The position numbers and the translations under genes are program-made. From Mucilaginibacter pallidiroseus (lineage in GTDB: Bacteria > Bacteroidota > Bacteroidia > Sphingobacteriales > Sphingobacteriaceae), in NCBI RefSeq assembly GCF_007846085.1, contig NZ_VOEJ01000001.1, forward strand, positions 62,001-126,000: a stretch of DNA of 64,000 nt. The letters are read 5' to 3'. The notes under the pieces were generated by a model. It ran no database searches. It worked only from the letters and a program-made list of their open reading frames with translations, and was not told the origin of the DNA. Below, piece after piece: positions 31,847 to 41,934 of this stretch. The number at the start of each line of letters is the position of its first letter. Within the stretch, counting starts at the first letter, position 1.

Positions 31847-34384
31847 TTAAAAATCGAATTTGATCTTAACCCTTACACCAAATTTGGCTACGTCGGGGTT
31901 GTCCAGGTAGGTAAATCGTTTCACTGCGTCAATCCTTACAAATTTAAAAATGTTCTCGATGCCCACACTTCCTTCAACGTAAGGAGTACGGCCCAGGCCG
32001 TATGTGATTTGCTCGCCATTTCCATCTTTCGGGAATTGAAACAGGTCGGGGTGGATCGATGGATTATTTTTGCTATCCAACCCACCAAAAAGTGCTTTTA
32101 CTGAAGCGGTTTCGCGCCACTTAAGCTTTTTAAATAAAGGTATTTTATTAAAGAAGAAACCGCCAAAATGATGGTCGACAATTACACTGGCAGATTTATC
32201 ACTCACAAACTCCAAAAAGTTCATAAGGTTAAAATTATCTATCACGTAAGAAAAGGTTTGGTTACCACGATGTATGTTCAACAAAGGGTAGGGAACCTTA
32301 CCAAATGTGCGCGACGCCTCAACCGTGATATCATTGAAACCAAATGGAGCCACGTAGTTGCGTTTATCGAGCCTGAATTTCAACTGCTGATAGCTATAAT
32401 CGCCTCCTAAAACATCTTTTAACCCCATGGTGTAATCCAAAGATATTTTAGGGTACTGATTGCGGATAGGCGTACGGAACAACTTACCCTGGTAAAACTT
32501 TTCGTTTGGCGCATAACGCACACCAAATGATACTTCGGACGTGGTAAGATTGTTAAAAATATTGTTTTGCGAACCTATGAAAGGGTATAAGCTACCTGCG
32601 GGCGTCTGTGTAAGTTTTGATAAGCCTACAGTGTACGAAAAGTGATTTTCATACTCTTTAATGTAGTCTATCCTGTAGTTGTCGTTATACAGATACTTAT
32701 CGTTTTGGCCGCGTTTAAATGATAATAGGAAGTTGTCTTCCTGCACGAACTGTAACTCCTGACCGGGAATTTTTGTATCACGCTGAAAGCTTGCCCTGAT
32801 GTAGTGCTGCGGAAAGCGGTAAATGCTTTTTCCGTTCAACGACCAGGTAGAGGCAATAAAGTATTTCCAGCGTTTATCTTTAAAACCGTAAGCGCCGTAA
32901 CCTTCAAAAAATATTTTACGGCTAAAGTCGGCAGTGGTACGTCCACCGGCACGCAGCCTAAAACCTTCTACTGGGTTGAAGCTGTAAAACGCACTTGCCG
33001 GTCCAATTTCAAACGGACCAAAGTTTTTAAAACCAGCAAATAATAAATTGATAATATCCGCAGTGCGCCTAAAGGAAGGCATGTGAGTAAGGCTGTCTAT
33101 ATTTTTGTAAGCTCTGGCTTCAGCCGTGCTTAAGGTATCGTAACGGTTGGCTGCCCAAAAACTTTCCGGACGGTGTTTCAGATCTTCATTGTCTGTCTCA
33201 ACAGGAGGCAAGTAAGTAGTATCAGCCCGTGGTTTATTAATGGCATAGTCTCGACGGGTAAGTGTACGCACTCCAAACAACCCGCTCTTACGCTTGGCGG
33301 TTATGCCGAAGTCTGCATAAGTATTGCTTCGTTGCAGGTGATAGCGCCCATCGGTACTTGGCTCAAAATCCAGGTCGATGTGCATGCTGCGTACAAAGTT
33401 TACGTTAATGTTGTTGTTTACATTTAATGCTGCCTTTTGCACAGCATAGTTGCCATCAAGCGTAATAAATATCTCGCCCTCAAATAAAATGTTATTGGTA
33501 TTACGCGGCGTAAAGCTTAGTTCTATAAGCTTTTTGCCATTATCGGCCACTACGGTATCAACAATAAAATACTTGTAATACGTTGGTGCATCATTAGCTA
33601 TAGGGCTAATAAACTCACGGTTGAGCAACAAGCTACTGTTATCATAGATATCCACCTTTGAATATAACTGTTGAAAATACTGGCCAATACCCTCAGTATC
33701 AAAACCGGGCCCGAAGTTTACCGACTTTTCGCCCAATAACTTTTCGCGCTTAACTTCCGGATTTTTACGGTAAAAGGTTTCGGTCACACGTTCTTTTAAA
33801 AATATGGGCAGCAAGCTCTTACCTGGGTATGTAACGCTGTCTTTATTCTCGAACATAAACCTGTATTTCCTGAATATGCGGCGCTGTTTTGTTTTTTCGG
33901 AGATGTTGCTGAGCGAAAATTGCATCTTGTCATACTCCTTGTACTCAACATAGTCGTATGCCTCAGGGCGGTTTTTAGGCTTGTTTGCAATTACCTGGCG
34001 TATCAGTTTTACAGCAGGGTTTTCGTTGTCGTACTTAGGCTTTTTTGCTGTTTTAATAGTAACCTCATTTAACTGGGTTGATGTTGGTGCCAGCCTGATG
34101 TTGAGGGTTTGTACCTTATCGCCTTTGACAGGGTAAACCGCTTCGCGGTAGCCGATGTAGCTAACTTTTAACTGTGTATATGGTTGGGCGGATCTGATGG
34201 TGTATTGCCCCTGTACGTTTGTGGTGACGCCAACGTTGCTGCCCAAAAATGCAACGCTTACATATGGTAGCGGCTGCCTTGTAGATGCATCGGTAATGGT
34301 ACCGGTAACAACTGTTTGGGCCAATAATGTGCTACTTGCCAAAAGTGAGATAAGCAGTAAGCAAAACCTATATTTAAAAATCAT
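31847..34384 (-). CDS. DUF5686 outer-membrane protein with carboxypeptidase-like plug domain
   Basis: An 845-residue exported protein: signal peptide MIFKYRFCLLLISLLASSTLLA, then a carboxypeptidase-regulatory-like (CarboxypepD_reg) domain at about 24-105 (VTGTITDASTRQPLPYVSVAF), then the DUF5686 region, and a C-terminal half rich in alternating aromatic residues that should form a beta barrel ending in VRVKIKFDF with a terminal Phe. It resembles TonB-dependent receptors but lacks a TonB box and the usual plug. It sits inside the lipid operon, 32 bases before the phosphatidyltransferase gene, suggesting a role in moving or placing the lipids at the outer membrane; this is inference. Confidence 0.85.
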   Translation of the reverse strand: MIFKYRFCLLLISLLASSTLLAQTVVTGTITDASTRQPLPYVSVAFLGSNVGVTTNVQGQYTIRSAQPYTQLKVSYIGYREAVYPVKGDKVQTLNIRLAPTSTQLNEVTIKTAKKPKYDNENPAVKLIRQVIANKPKNRPEAYDYVEYKEYDKMQFSLSNISEKTKQRRIFRKYRFMFENKDSVTYPGKSLLPIFLKERVTETFYRKNPEVKREKLLGEKSVNFGPGFDTEGIGQYFQQLYSKVDIYDNSSLLLNREFISPIANDAPTYYKYFIVDTVVADNGKKLIELSFTPRNTNNILFEGEIFITLDGNYAVQKAALNVNNNINVNFVRSMHIDLDFEPSTDGRYHLQRSNTYADFGITAKRKSGLFGVRTLTRRDYAINKPRADTTYLPPVETDNEDLKHRPESFWAANRYDTLSTAEARAYKNIDSLTHMPSFRRTADIINLLFAGFKNFGPFEIGPASAFYSFNPVEGFRLRAGGRTTADFSRKIFFEGYGAYGFKDKRWKYFIASTWSLNGKSIYRFPQHYIRASFQRDTKIPGQELQFVQEDNFLLSFKRGQNDKYLYNDNYRIDYIKEYENHFSYTVGLSKLTQTPAGSLYPFIGSQNNIFNNLTTSEVSFGVRYAPNEKFYQGKLFRTPIRNQYPKISLDYTMGLKDVLGGDYSYQQLKFRLDKRNYVAPFGFNDITVEASRTFGKVPYPLLNIHRGNQTFSYVIDNFNLMNFLEFVSDKSASVIVDHHFGGFFFNKIPLFKKLKWRETASVKALFGGLDSKNNPSIHPDLFQFPKDGNGEQITYGLGRTPYVEGSVGIENIFKFVRIDAVKRFTYLDNPDVAKFGVRVKIKFDF

Positions 34385-34401
34385 TTATTCAACAGGGGTA
34401 A

Positions 34402-34773
34402 TTAAGCAAATACAAACTTTTTTTGCAGGAAGTAATTATAAGTTACGCCCACAATAAGTGAAACTACAACTTTTGAAATAATATAACTTAAACCAAAGTA
34501 ATGTGTAACCAAAAAAACGCCCGACGTGTTTAAAAAAGCATTTCCTCCCCATACAATCACATATTTTAAGATTTGTTTGGGCATGCCTTTGCTTTCTCCG
34601 TGAAAAACCCACACACGGCCAAGCATAAAATTAGCAATGCCGCCAACAACGGTACCTATAAGGTTAGCTGCTACATACCAAACATGAAAAATTTCCTTGC
34701 AGACTATCGTGGTCAGAAAGTCAAGTGCTGATGCAATTAAAGAAGAGGCTTGCGCTTTAACAAAAGTTGCCAT
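34402..34773 (-). CDS. GtrA-family small membrane protein
   Basis: A 123-residue protein with four membrane helices and the GtrA pattern VKAQASSLIASALDFLTTIV, NLIGTVVGGIANFMLGRVWVF and a last SLIVGVTYNYFLQKKFVF. GtrA proteins are thought to help flip polyprenyl-linked sugars across the membrane. Here it is the first gene of the six-gene lipid run, 17 bases before DUF5686, so it might translocate an inositol lipid or its precursor instead. No glycosyltransferase is adjacent. Confidence 0.85.
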   Translation of the reverse strand: MATFVKAQASSLIASALDFLTTIVCKEIFHVWYVAANLIGTVVGGIANFMLGRVWVFHGESKGMPKQILKYVIVWGGNAFLNTSGVFLVTHYFGLSYIISKVVVSLIVGVTYNYFLQKKFVFA

Positions 34774-34973
34774 TAAATATTCACCGGCTTTACTTTGTTT
34801 AAGACTATCCCTGCCGAATAAGGATTAATTAAATAGTGCTTTTGTGTGTAAGACACCCAAAGGTGTGTATTTGTTACTATATACGTACAAAAATACGCTA
34901 TAGTCTTGAATGACAATAATATTTTAACACGAATGATAAAATATTGACAATTTTAACTGCTAAGTATAAACAA
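34774..34973. other. Promoter gap upstream of the GtrA-led lipid operon
   Basis: About 200 AT-rich bases between the MIPS terminator and gtrA. It must contain the promoter of the six-gene run, but no exact TAnnTTTG was found on the minus strand. No other element was recognised. Confidence 0.4.
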
Positions 34974-35009
34974 AAACGGCCGATGCGTTTATAAGCGCAT
35001 CGGCCGTTT
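34974..35009. terminator. Intrinsic terminator after the inositol-phosphate synthase gene
   Basis: A perfect 14-base-pair stem AAACGGCCGATGCG / CGCATCGGCCGTTT with an 8-base loop. On the minus strand it is followed by a run of T. It separates the MIPS transcript from the GtrA-led operon. Confidence 0.92.
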
Positions 35010-35026
35010 CATCAACTTATATCGAG

Positions 35027-36349
35027 TTACGCAGTTGCGTAAGCTTCTTCATAATAGTCTAAACCTAAGTGCGTAATTAGGTCTTCGCCCATTAAGTAGC
35101 GCAAAGTATTTTCCAATTTTATCAATTGTTTAAAGATATCATTCTCTGCTGGTAAACCCGGCGCAGTTTGCGGAGATTTTAAGTAGAATGATAACCACTC
35201 CTGTACGCCGCTCATGTTAGCGCGTTTTGCGAAATCGCAGAATAAAGCTAAGTCTAAAGCGATAGGCGCAGCCAGGATCGAGTCGCGGCAAAGGAAGTTG
35301 ATCTTAATCTGCATTTTGTAGCCCAACCAGCCAAAAATGTCGATGTTATCCCAGCTCTCTTTGTTATCGCCATGAGGAGGGTAGTAGTTGATACGGATCT
35401 TGTGAAAAATTTCGCCGTATAACTCAGGGTTATCTTCCGGTTTGAAGATATCTTCCAACACGCCTAATTTTGATACTTCTTTAGTTTTAAAGTTATCCGG
35501 GTCATCCAATACCAAGCCATCGCGGTTACCCAGGATGTTGGTAGAGAACCAGCCATGTACGCCTAATGAACGTGCAGCTAAACCAGGAGCCAATATGGTT
35601 TTCATTAAGGTTTGGCCTGTTTTAAAATCTTTACCTGCAATAGGAGTTTGCGTTTCTTTTGAAAGCTCAACCAAAGCAGGGATATCAACTGTTAAGTTAG
35701 GTGCACCGTTAGCAAATGGCACGCCCAATTTTAAAGCTGCGTAAGCATAAATCATGCTTGGCGCAATGCGTTTATCGTCATCCAATAATGCCTGCTCGAA
35801 CGCCGCTACCGATTGGTGAATTTCTGAAGCTTCGTAATAGATCTCGGTTGAACCGCACCATACCAAAACAACACGGTCAAGACCATTCTCGGTTTGGAAG
35901 TTTTTGATGTCTTCCATAACCTGCTGTGCAAGCTCGTAACGGGTACCGGTTTTCACAAACGTACCGTCAAGGTTTTTTGCATAGTTTTTATCGAAAGCCG
36001 CTTTCATTGGTTTGATAGACTCTAAACCTTCACGTACTTCGTTTAATAATGAAGCTTCAAGTACTTTAGCGTTCATTGCCGCTTCATACACGTTATCTTC
36101 ATACACGTCCCAACCACCAAAAACAATATCGTTAAGATCTGCCAAAGGCACAAAATCTTTAATTTTTGGATGGCGGTTTTCTGTACGTTTACCCAAACGG
36201 ATGCTGCCCATTTGCGTTAATGAGCCTATTGGCTGTGATATACCTTTTTTTACTGCCTCAACACCGGCAATTAATGTGGTTGCTACGGCACCTAAACCAG
36301 GTATTAATATACCCAATTTGCCATTAGCTGGTTTAATGTTAGCTTTCAT
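35027..36349 (-). CDS. ino1: Myo-inositol-3-phosphate synthase (MIPS)
   Basis: The 440-residue enzyme has the NAD-binding start KLGILIPGLGAVATTLIAG and the family blocks VWCGSTEIYYE, NGAPNLTVD, AGKDFKTGQTLMKTILAPG, LGVHGWFSTNILGNRDG, WDNIDIFGWLG and CRDSILAAPIALDLALF, including the catalytic lysines of the conserved KTGQT and related regions. It cyclises glucose 6-phosphate to inositol 3-phosphate, the precursor of inositol lipids. It lies between the ceramide-synthase candidate and the GtrA-led operon and has its own strong terminator. Confidence 0.95.
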   Translation of the reverse strand: MKANIKPANGKLGILIPGLGAVATTLIAGVEAVKKGISQPIGSLTQMGSIRLGKRTENRHPKIKDFVPLADLNDIVFGGWDVYEDNVYEAAMNAKVLEASLLNEVREGLESIKPMKAAFDKNYAKNLDGTFVKTGTRYELAQQVMEDIKNFQTENGLDRVVLVWCGSTEIYYEASEIHQSVAAFEQALLDDDKRIAPSMIYAYAALKLGVPFANGAPNLTVDIPALVELSKETQTPIAGKDFKTGQTLMKTILAPGLAARSLGVHGWFSTNILGNRDGLVLDDPDNFKTKEVSKLGVLEDIFKPEDNPELYGEIFHKIRINYYPPHGDNKESWDNIDIFGWLGYKMQIKINFLCRDSILAAPIALDLALFCDFAKRANMSGVQEWLSFYLKSPQTAPGLPAENDIFKQLIKLENTLRYLMGEDLITHLGLDYYEEAYATA

Positions 36350-36547
36350 TACTGTACTGTATGTTAAATTGTATAAAGCCTGTTGAAATGGTATGCTACA
36401 TACCCTGTCGCTAAACTTTATTTAGTGTGCTTCTTCATGTATTACGCGGCTGCAAATATTTACTTTTTAAGTCACTTGGTCAGCAATATTTATAAAGTTT
36501 ACCAAATTATGAAAAACTTATAGCCGGCAATTTGGCGTATAAGGTCG

Positions 36548-37666
36548 CTAAATCGTCTTTTCGTAAATACGATATGTTTTATATTGCTCGCCGCCAATAG
36601 CTTCTATGGCGCGGTTCACCATATCGTTCTTCTCAAGCGTCCACGATGCTTCGGCATACTTAAGGCCTTTATGGCGATACTCTTTTATAATGCTGCCGTA
36701 TAAACAGGCCTCAATACCCATTTTGCGGTAACCATCTATAACACCCAACAGCATGATACGTATGCCGGTAATTTTCTTTTTGTTGAGCAACAGCTTAAAT
36801 ATGCCTGTCGGTAGTAAGCGGCCTTTTTTAATTGTTTTTAAAATTTGATTAATATCAGGTATGGCCACGCCAAAACCTACTATTTTACCATCCTGCTCGG
36901 CCAGGTAGGCAAAGTCTGGATCGAGGATCATTTTAAGGTCTTTGGCGGTGTAATCAAACTCCTCATTGGTCATTGGGAAAAAACCCAGGTTTTTATCCCA
37001 TGCCTTGTTATAAACATCGCGCAAGGCATCAGCTTCCTGCTTAAAGTTTTTAAGATTTATTTTACGGATAGTGATACCGCTGTTGCGTGTCAAGCGTTCC
37101 TGCAACCTGTCAAGCATCTGCAGCGATTTGTCGTTGTAATTTTGGCCATCCCAGTGCCATGCAAGCAAATCGGTTTGTTTAACAAAGCCCGCGTTTTCAA
37201 GCAAACCTATATAGTACTGGGAGTTGTATGGCATCATCACCATTGGCGAACTATCAAAGCCCTTTACCAATAAGCCGCAAACTTCGTTAGTTGACGGATT
37301 TACGGGGCCAACCAATTTGGTAGCACCTTTTTCTTTAACCCAATTTTTCGCGGTGTCAAATAACAGGTTGGCGGTTTCCTGATCATTTATGCAATCAAAA
37401 AAGCCAAAGAAACCATCATTGACATTATTAAAATTGTTATGGCTGGTATTGTAAATAGCAGCTATACGGCCAACTATTTTGTTGCCGTCGAAAGCCAGAA
37501 AGGTTTGCAGCGATGAATGTTTATGAAAAGGGTGGGTTGTTAGCAAATCTCTTTGAGCAATAAACAACTCCGGAACATAATAAGGATCGTTTTTGTACAG
37601 CTCATGTGGAAAATCAATAAAAGAGGCAAGTTCTTTCTTTGATTGAACTGCAACGATTGTTTTCAT
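36548..37666 (-). CDS. GNAT-fold protein next to serine palmitoyltransferase, candidate bacterial ceramide synthase
   Basis: A 372-residue cytosolic protein with two GNAT-like halves: residues about 60-140 (LAFDGNKIVGRIAAIYNTSHNN) and about 230-360 (FAYLAEQDGKIVGFGVAIPD, then GVIDGYRKMGIEACLYGSI, an acetyl-CoA-site-like loop). Known bacterial ceramide synthase (bCerS of Caulobacter) is reported to be a GNAT-type acyltransferase unrelated to the eukaryotic enzyme. The position 70 bases after spt supports N-acylation of sphinganine or 3-ketosphinganine. The family link is from memory and should be treated as a hypothesis. Confidence 0.65.
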   Translation of the reverse strand: MKTIVAVQSKKELASFIDFPHELYKNDPYYVPELFIAQRDLLTTHPFHKHSSLQTFLAFDGNKIVGRIAAIYNTSHNNFNNVNDGFFGFFDCINDQETANLLFDTAKNWVKEKGATKLVGPVNPSTNEVCGLLVKGFDSSPMVMMPYNSQYYIGLLENAGFVKQTDLLAWHWDGQNYNDKSLQMLDRLQERLTRNSGITIRKINLKNFKQEADALRDVYNKAWDKNLGFFPMTNEEFDYTAKDLKMILDPDFAYLAEQDGKIVGFGVAIPDINQILKTIKKGRLLPTGIFKLLLNKKKITGIRIMLLGVIDGYRKMGIEACLYGSIIKEYRHKGLKYAEASWTLEKNDMVNRAIEAIGGEQYKTYRIYEKTI

Positions 37667-37692
37667 GTTAATTAAGGGGGCTTTTAAAGAAA

Positions 37693-37714
37693 TGATGCCA
37701 CTTTCGTGGCATCA
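37693..37714. terminator. Hairpin after spt (9-base-pair stem with GAAA loop on the transcript)
   Basis: TGATGCCAC pairs with GTGGCATCA. On the minus strand the loop is the stable GNRA-type GAAA and a moderately T-rich segment (ATTTCTTT) follows. It may be a leaky terminator or a processing/stability element between spt and the downstream acyltransferase gene. Confidence 0.65.
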
Positions 37715-37736
37715 AATAGGTTGCAATATGTAGTAA

Positions 37737-38942
<1,206 letters not shown>

Positions 38943-39288
38943 CTATTTAAACACTTCTTAAATTTTTTGTAAAAATACCATGAATAAGCTTATCTGCCGC
39001 ATTAGAAATGTAAATTTTTTTACACAATCTTAATAACGCGCACCTTACAATGATTAAGCAAATTAATTAAATTTTTATGAAACGAAACTGAATTATTTGA
39101 ATTTTTAGGTAAAAATGTCAAAACGCAGACCAATTATCATATAAATATCCTCGTTACGTAAAATTTCTGTTGTTAACTTTACAATGTTGGCTATAAAGTT
39201 CATCTTCGTGGCACCCTATTAAAATATTACGATTCACCGGGCAAACCTTCGCTTAGGCTTTTCGTTCTTACATCGCTTATTAATCTTT
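38943..39288. other. Divergent intergenic region between spt and the RND efflux operon
   Basis: About 350 AT-rich bases with promoters for both directions. A TAACTTTA, one base off the -7 consensus, occurs around 39174 on the plus strand. No gene, repeat or regulator site could be supported, and no TetR/MarR-type repressor gene adjoins the efflux operon. Confidence 0.45.
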
Positions 39289-40686
39289 ATGAAACACCTT
39301 AAATACTTAATTTTAATTAATATAGTATTAGCCGTCCCCAATTTATTATTTGCTCAGGCGCCTGCAGATACCACAACAGCCGTTGTTAATTTACAACAAA
39401 GTATTGAATATGCCCTCAAAAATCAGCCGCTTTTAAAGCAGGCTTATATTGATGAGCAAATCAACGAGCGTGATATCCGTATCGGATTGTCGGCCTGGTT
39501 ACCACAGATAGGTACAACCGGTTCATTTCAGCACTATTTTCAGCGCCCATCCTTTATAGCAGGGGGTGTAGGTGGTAATACAGGAACGGGCACTGGTACC
39601 GGCGGCACCGGGACAGGAACCGGTACCGGAACAACCGGACAGCAAAATTTGGCAATTGCGCACAACGTATCAAACTTGGGCTTGTCTGCTAGCCAGGTTA
39701 TCTATAATAATGATGTACTGCTTGCATCACGAGCAGCAAAATATTCGCGTGCATCATATCAGCAAAATACCGAAAGCACCAAGATTGATCTGGCTTCAGA
39801 TGTCAGCAAGGCTTTTTATGATGTGCTTTTGTCGCAGCGCCAGTTAGATATTATACTACAGGACATTGTGAGACTGCGCCGCAGTTTAAAAGATGCATCG
39901 TCGCGTTATCAGGCCGGTGTGGTTGATAAAATAGATTCCAAACAAGCCACCATTGCGCTTAACAATGCTTTAGCATCCCGTAAAGCTACCGAAGAAGCTA
40001 TAAAAAGTAAAAAGGCATACCTTAAACAGGTGATGGGTTTAAACCCAAATAAGCCTTTAGCGCTTGCTTATGATACAACTACTTTACAAGCCGAGGCTAT
40101 CATCGATACCAACATGGTGCTTGATTATACTAAACGTATCGAGTATCGTCAATTACAAACACAGAAAAACCTGCTTAACTTAAATGTGAGTTATTACAAA
40201 TGGGGTTTCCTGCCATCGCTATCGGCGACAGGTGGTTACAGCGCGGGGTACTTTAACGATAGCTTTTCGAAATTGTACGATAATAACTTCCCTACCTCAT
40301 TTGCCGGCTTAACACTAAGCATCCCTATCTTTCAGGGCGGTAAACGTATCCAGAATTTGCGTAAAGCGCGTTTGCAGGTTGAGCGAAATGATCAGGACCT
40401 GGTTAACAGCCGCAACGCTATCAATGCCGAGTTTCAGCAATCAATGGCAAATTATAAGAGCAACTATACCAACTGGGTTACCTTGCGCGAAAACGTAGCC
40501 CTGGCAACCGATGTATATAAGGTGGTAGAGTTGCAGTACCGAGAAGGCATTAAGGTATACCTTGATGTGATTGTAGCGCAATCAGACCTGCGTACCGCTC
40601 AGTTAAACTATTACAACGCCTTATTCCAGTTGCTATCATCTAAGATAGATGTGCAGCGCTCGATGGGGCTTTTACGTGCCGAATAA
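39289..40686 (+). CDS. TolC-family outer-membrane efflux channel with a Gly-Thr repeat
   Basis: The 465-residue protein has a signal peptide (MKHLKYLILINIVLAVPNLLFA) and two OEP repeats with the typical YALKNQPLLKQAYID and later RKARLQVERNDQDLVNSRN helices. A low-complexity stretch of alternating Gly and Thr at residues 97-118 lies where the first surface loop of the barrel is expected. It forms the outer-membrane exit duct for the adaptor and pump encoded 49 and 62 bases apart downstream. The DNA of this stretch is repetitive and could vary in length. Confidence 0.92.
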   Translation: MKHLKYLILINIVLAVPNLLFAQAPADTTTAVVNLQQSIEYALKNQPLLKQAYIDEQINERDIRIGLSAWLPQIGTTGSFQHYFQRPSFIAGGVGGNTGTGTGTGGTGTGTGTGTTGQQNLAIAHNVSNLGLSASQVIYNNDVLLASRAAKYSRASYQQNTESTKIDLASDVSKAFYDVLLSQRQLDIILQDIVRLRRSLKDASSRYQAGVVDKIDSKQATIALNNALASRKATEEAIKSKKAYLKQVMGLNPNKPLALAYDTTTLQAEAIIDTNMVLDYTKRIEYRQLQTQKNLLNLNVSYYKWGFLPSLSATGGYSAGYFNDSFSKLYDNNFPTSFAGLTLSIPIFQGGKRIQNLRKARLQVERNDQDLVNSRNAINAEFQQSMANYKSNYTNWVTLRENVALATDVYKVVELQYREGIKVYLDVIVAQSDLRTAQLNYYNALFQLLSSKIDVQRSMGLLRAE

Positions 40687-40735
40687 TTTTGCTGACTTAG
40701 ACACAAACACAAATACAACACGACAAACACTGATA

Positions 40736-41872
40736 ATGAAAAATAAATATACTTTTTGGATTGCCGCACTGGCACTGGTATCAGCATCGGCATGTAAAAG
40801 CGGTGGTGAGAAGAAACCTGCTGCCATGCCACCCACGCTGGTTAACGTGGCAACAGTTGAAAAAGCCGATGCCTTATATTACGACCAATACCAGGGCCTT
40901 GTTGTTGCCCTGAACGCCGTTGAATTGCGAGCCCAGGTTGGCGGTTTTATCACCGGTATTTTCTTTAAAGAGGGTAACGTAGTACAAAAAGGCGCACCCC
41001 TGTACGAGATAGATAAACGTAAATATGCAGCGGCTTATGAGCAGGCTGTGGCAAACGTTACCAGTGCAAAAGCTAATCTTAATAAGGCAAAAAAGGATAT
41101 CGAGCGCTATAACATGCTGCTTAAAAACGATGCTGTGGCCCGCCAAACGGTTGACCAGGCTACTGCAACATACCAAACTGCCCAAAGCCAGGTAGCTGTT
41201 GCTGAGGCTGCCAGAACATCTGCCGCTACAGATCTATCATATGCAACCATCCGCGCGCCATTTACCGGCCGCATCGGTATATCGCAGGTTAAGCTTGGCG
41301 CACAGATTACGCCGGGTACTACTTTATTAAATACCATTTCTTCAGGTAACCCGATAGGTGTTGATGTTGTGATAAACGAGCAGGATATAGATCGTTTTTA
41401 TAAATTACAAAAGTCAAGTACAGATACCACCTTCAGACTGCAGATAAACGGCGGTAACAACTACAATCACACCGGTAAAATATTCGCTATTGATCGTGGC
41501 GTGAACAACGGTACTGGTACCGTAAAGGTGAGGGTGCAGTTTCCTAACCCCAATGATGAACTTAAGGATGGTATGAGCTGCGTGTTACGTGTGCTTAATG
41601 ATGATTCGGGCAATCGTGTACAAATTCCTTATGCTGCAATTACGGAGCAGATGGGCGAGTTCTTTGTATTTATTGCTAAGGATACCGTAGCAGAGCAGCG
41701 TAAAGTAACGCTTGGCCCCCGCATAAACAGCAACATTGTTATTATGAAAGGCATCGAGCAAGGTGAAAAATTAATCACGGCCGGTTTCCAGCGTTTGCGC
41801 GACGGTGGCAAAATTTCATTAGGCCAGCAGGGCGCGGCAGCACCTAAAGATGCCAAAGGCACCGCTAAATAG
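40736..41872 (+). CDS. RND efflux periplasmic adaptor lipoprotein
   Basis: A 378-residue membrane-fusion protein. The lipobox SASAC at about residue 20 makes it a lipoprotein. The barrel-sandwich/lipoyl part contains LRAQVGGFITGIFFKEGNVVQKG, a coiled-coil hairpin follows (AAAYEQAVANVTSAKANLNK), then the second lipoyl half with YATIRAPFTGRIGISQVKLG. This is the AcrA layout. The ATG at 40736 is preferred over an upstream frame start at 40649 that overlaps tolC and has no signal. It links the TolC-like channel to the inner-membrane pump. Confidence 0.93.
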   Translation: MKNKYTFWIAALALVSASACKSGGEKKPAAMPPTLVNVATVEKADALYYDQYQGLVVALNAVELRAQVGGFITGIFFKEGNVVQKGAPLYEIDKRKYAAAYEQAVANVTSAKANLNKAKKDIERYNMLLKNDAVARQTVDQATATYQTAQSQVAVAEAARTSAATDLSYATIRAPFTGRIGISQVKLGAQITPGTTLLNTISSGNPIGVDVVINEQDIDRFYKLQKSSTDTTFRLQINGGNNYNHTGKIFAIDRGVNNGTGTVKVRVQFPNPNDELKDGMSCVLRVLNDDSGNRVQIPYAAITEQMGEFFVFIAKDTVAEQRKVTLGPRINSNIVIMKGIEQGEKLITAGFQRLRDGGKISLGQQGAAAPKDAKGTAK

Positions 41873-41934
41873 TACGGAGCTGAATACTAACTGGGTTTAT
41901 GCCCAACATTTACTGAAGTAAACGATAAAATATA

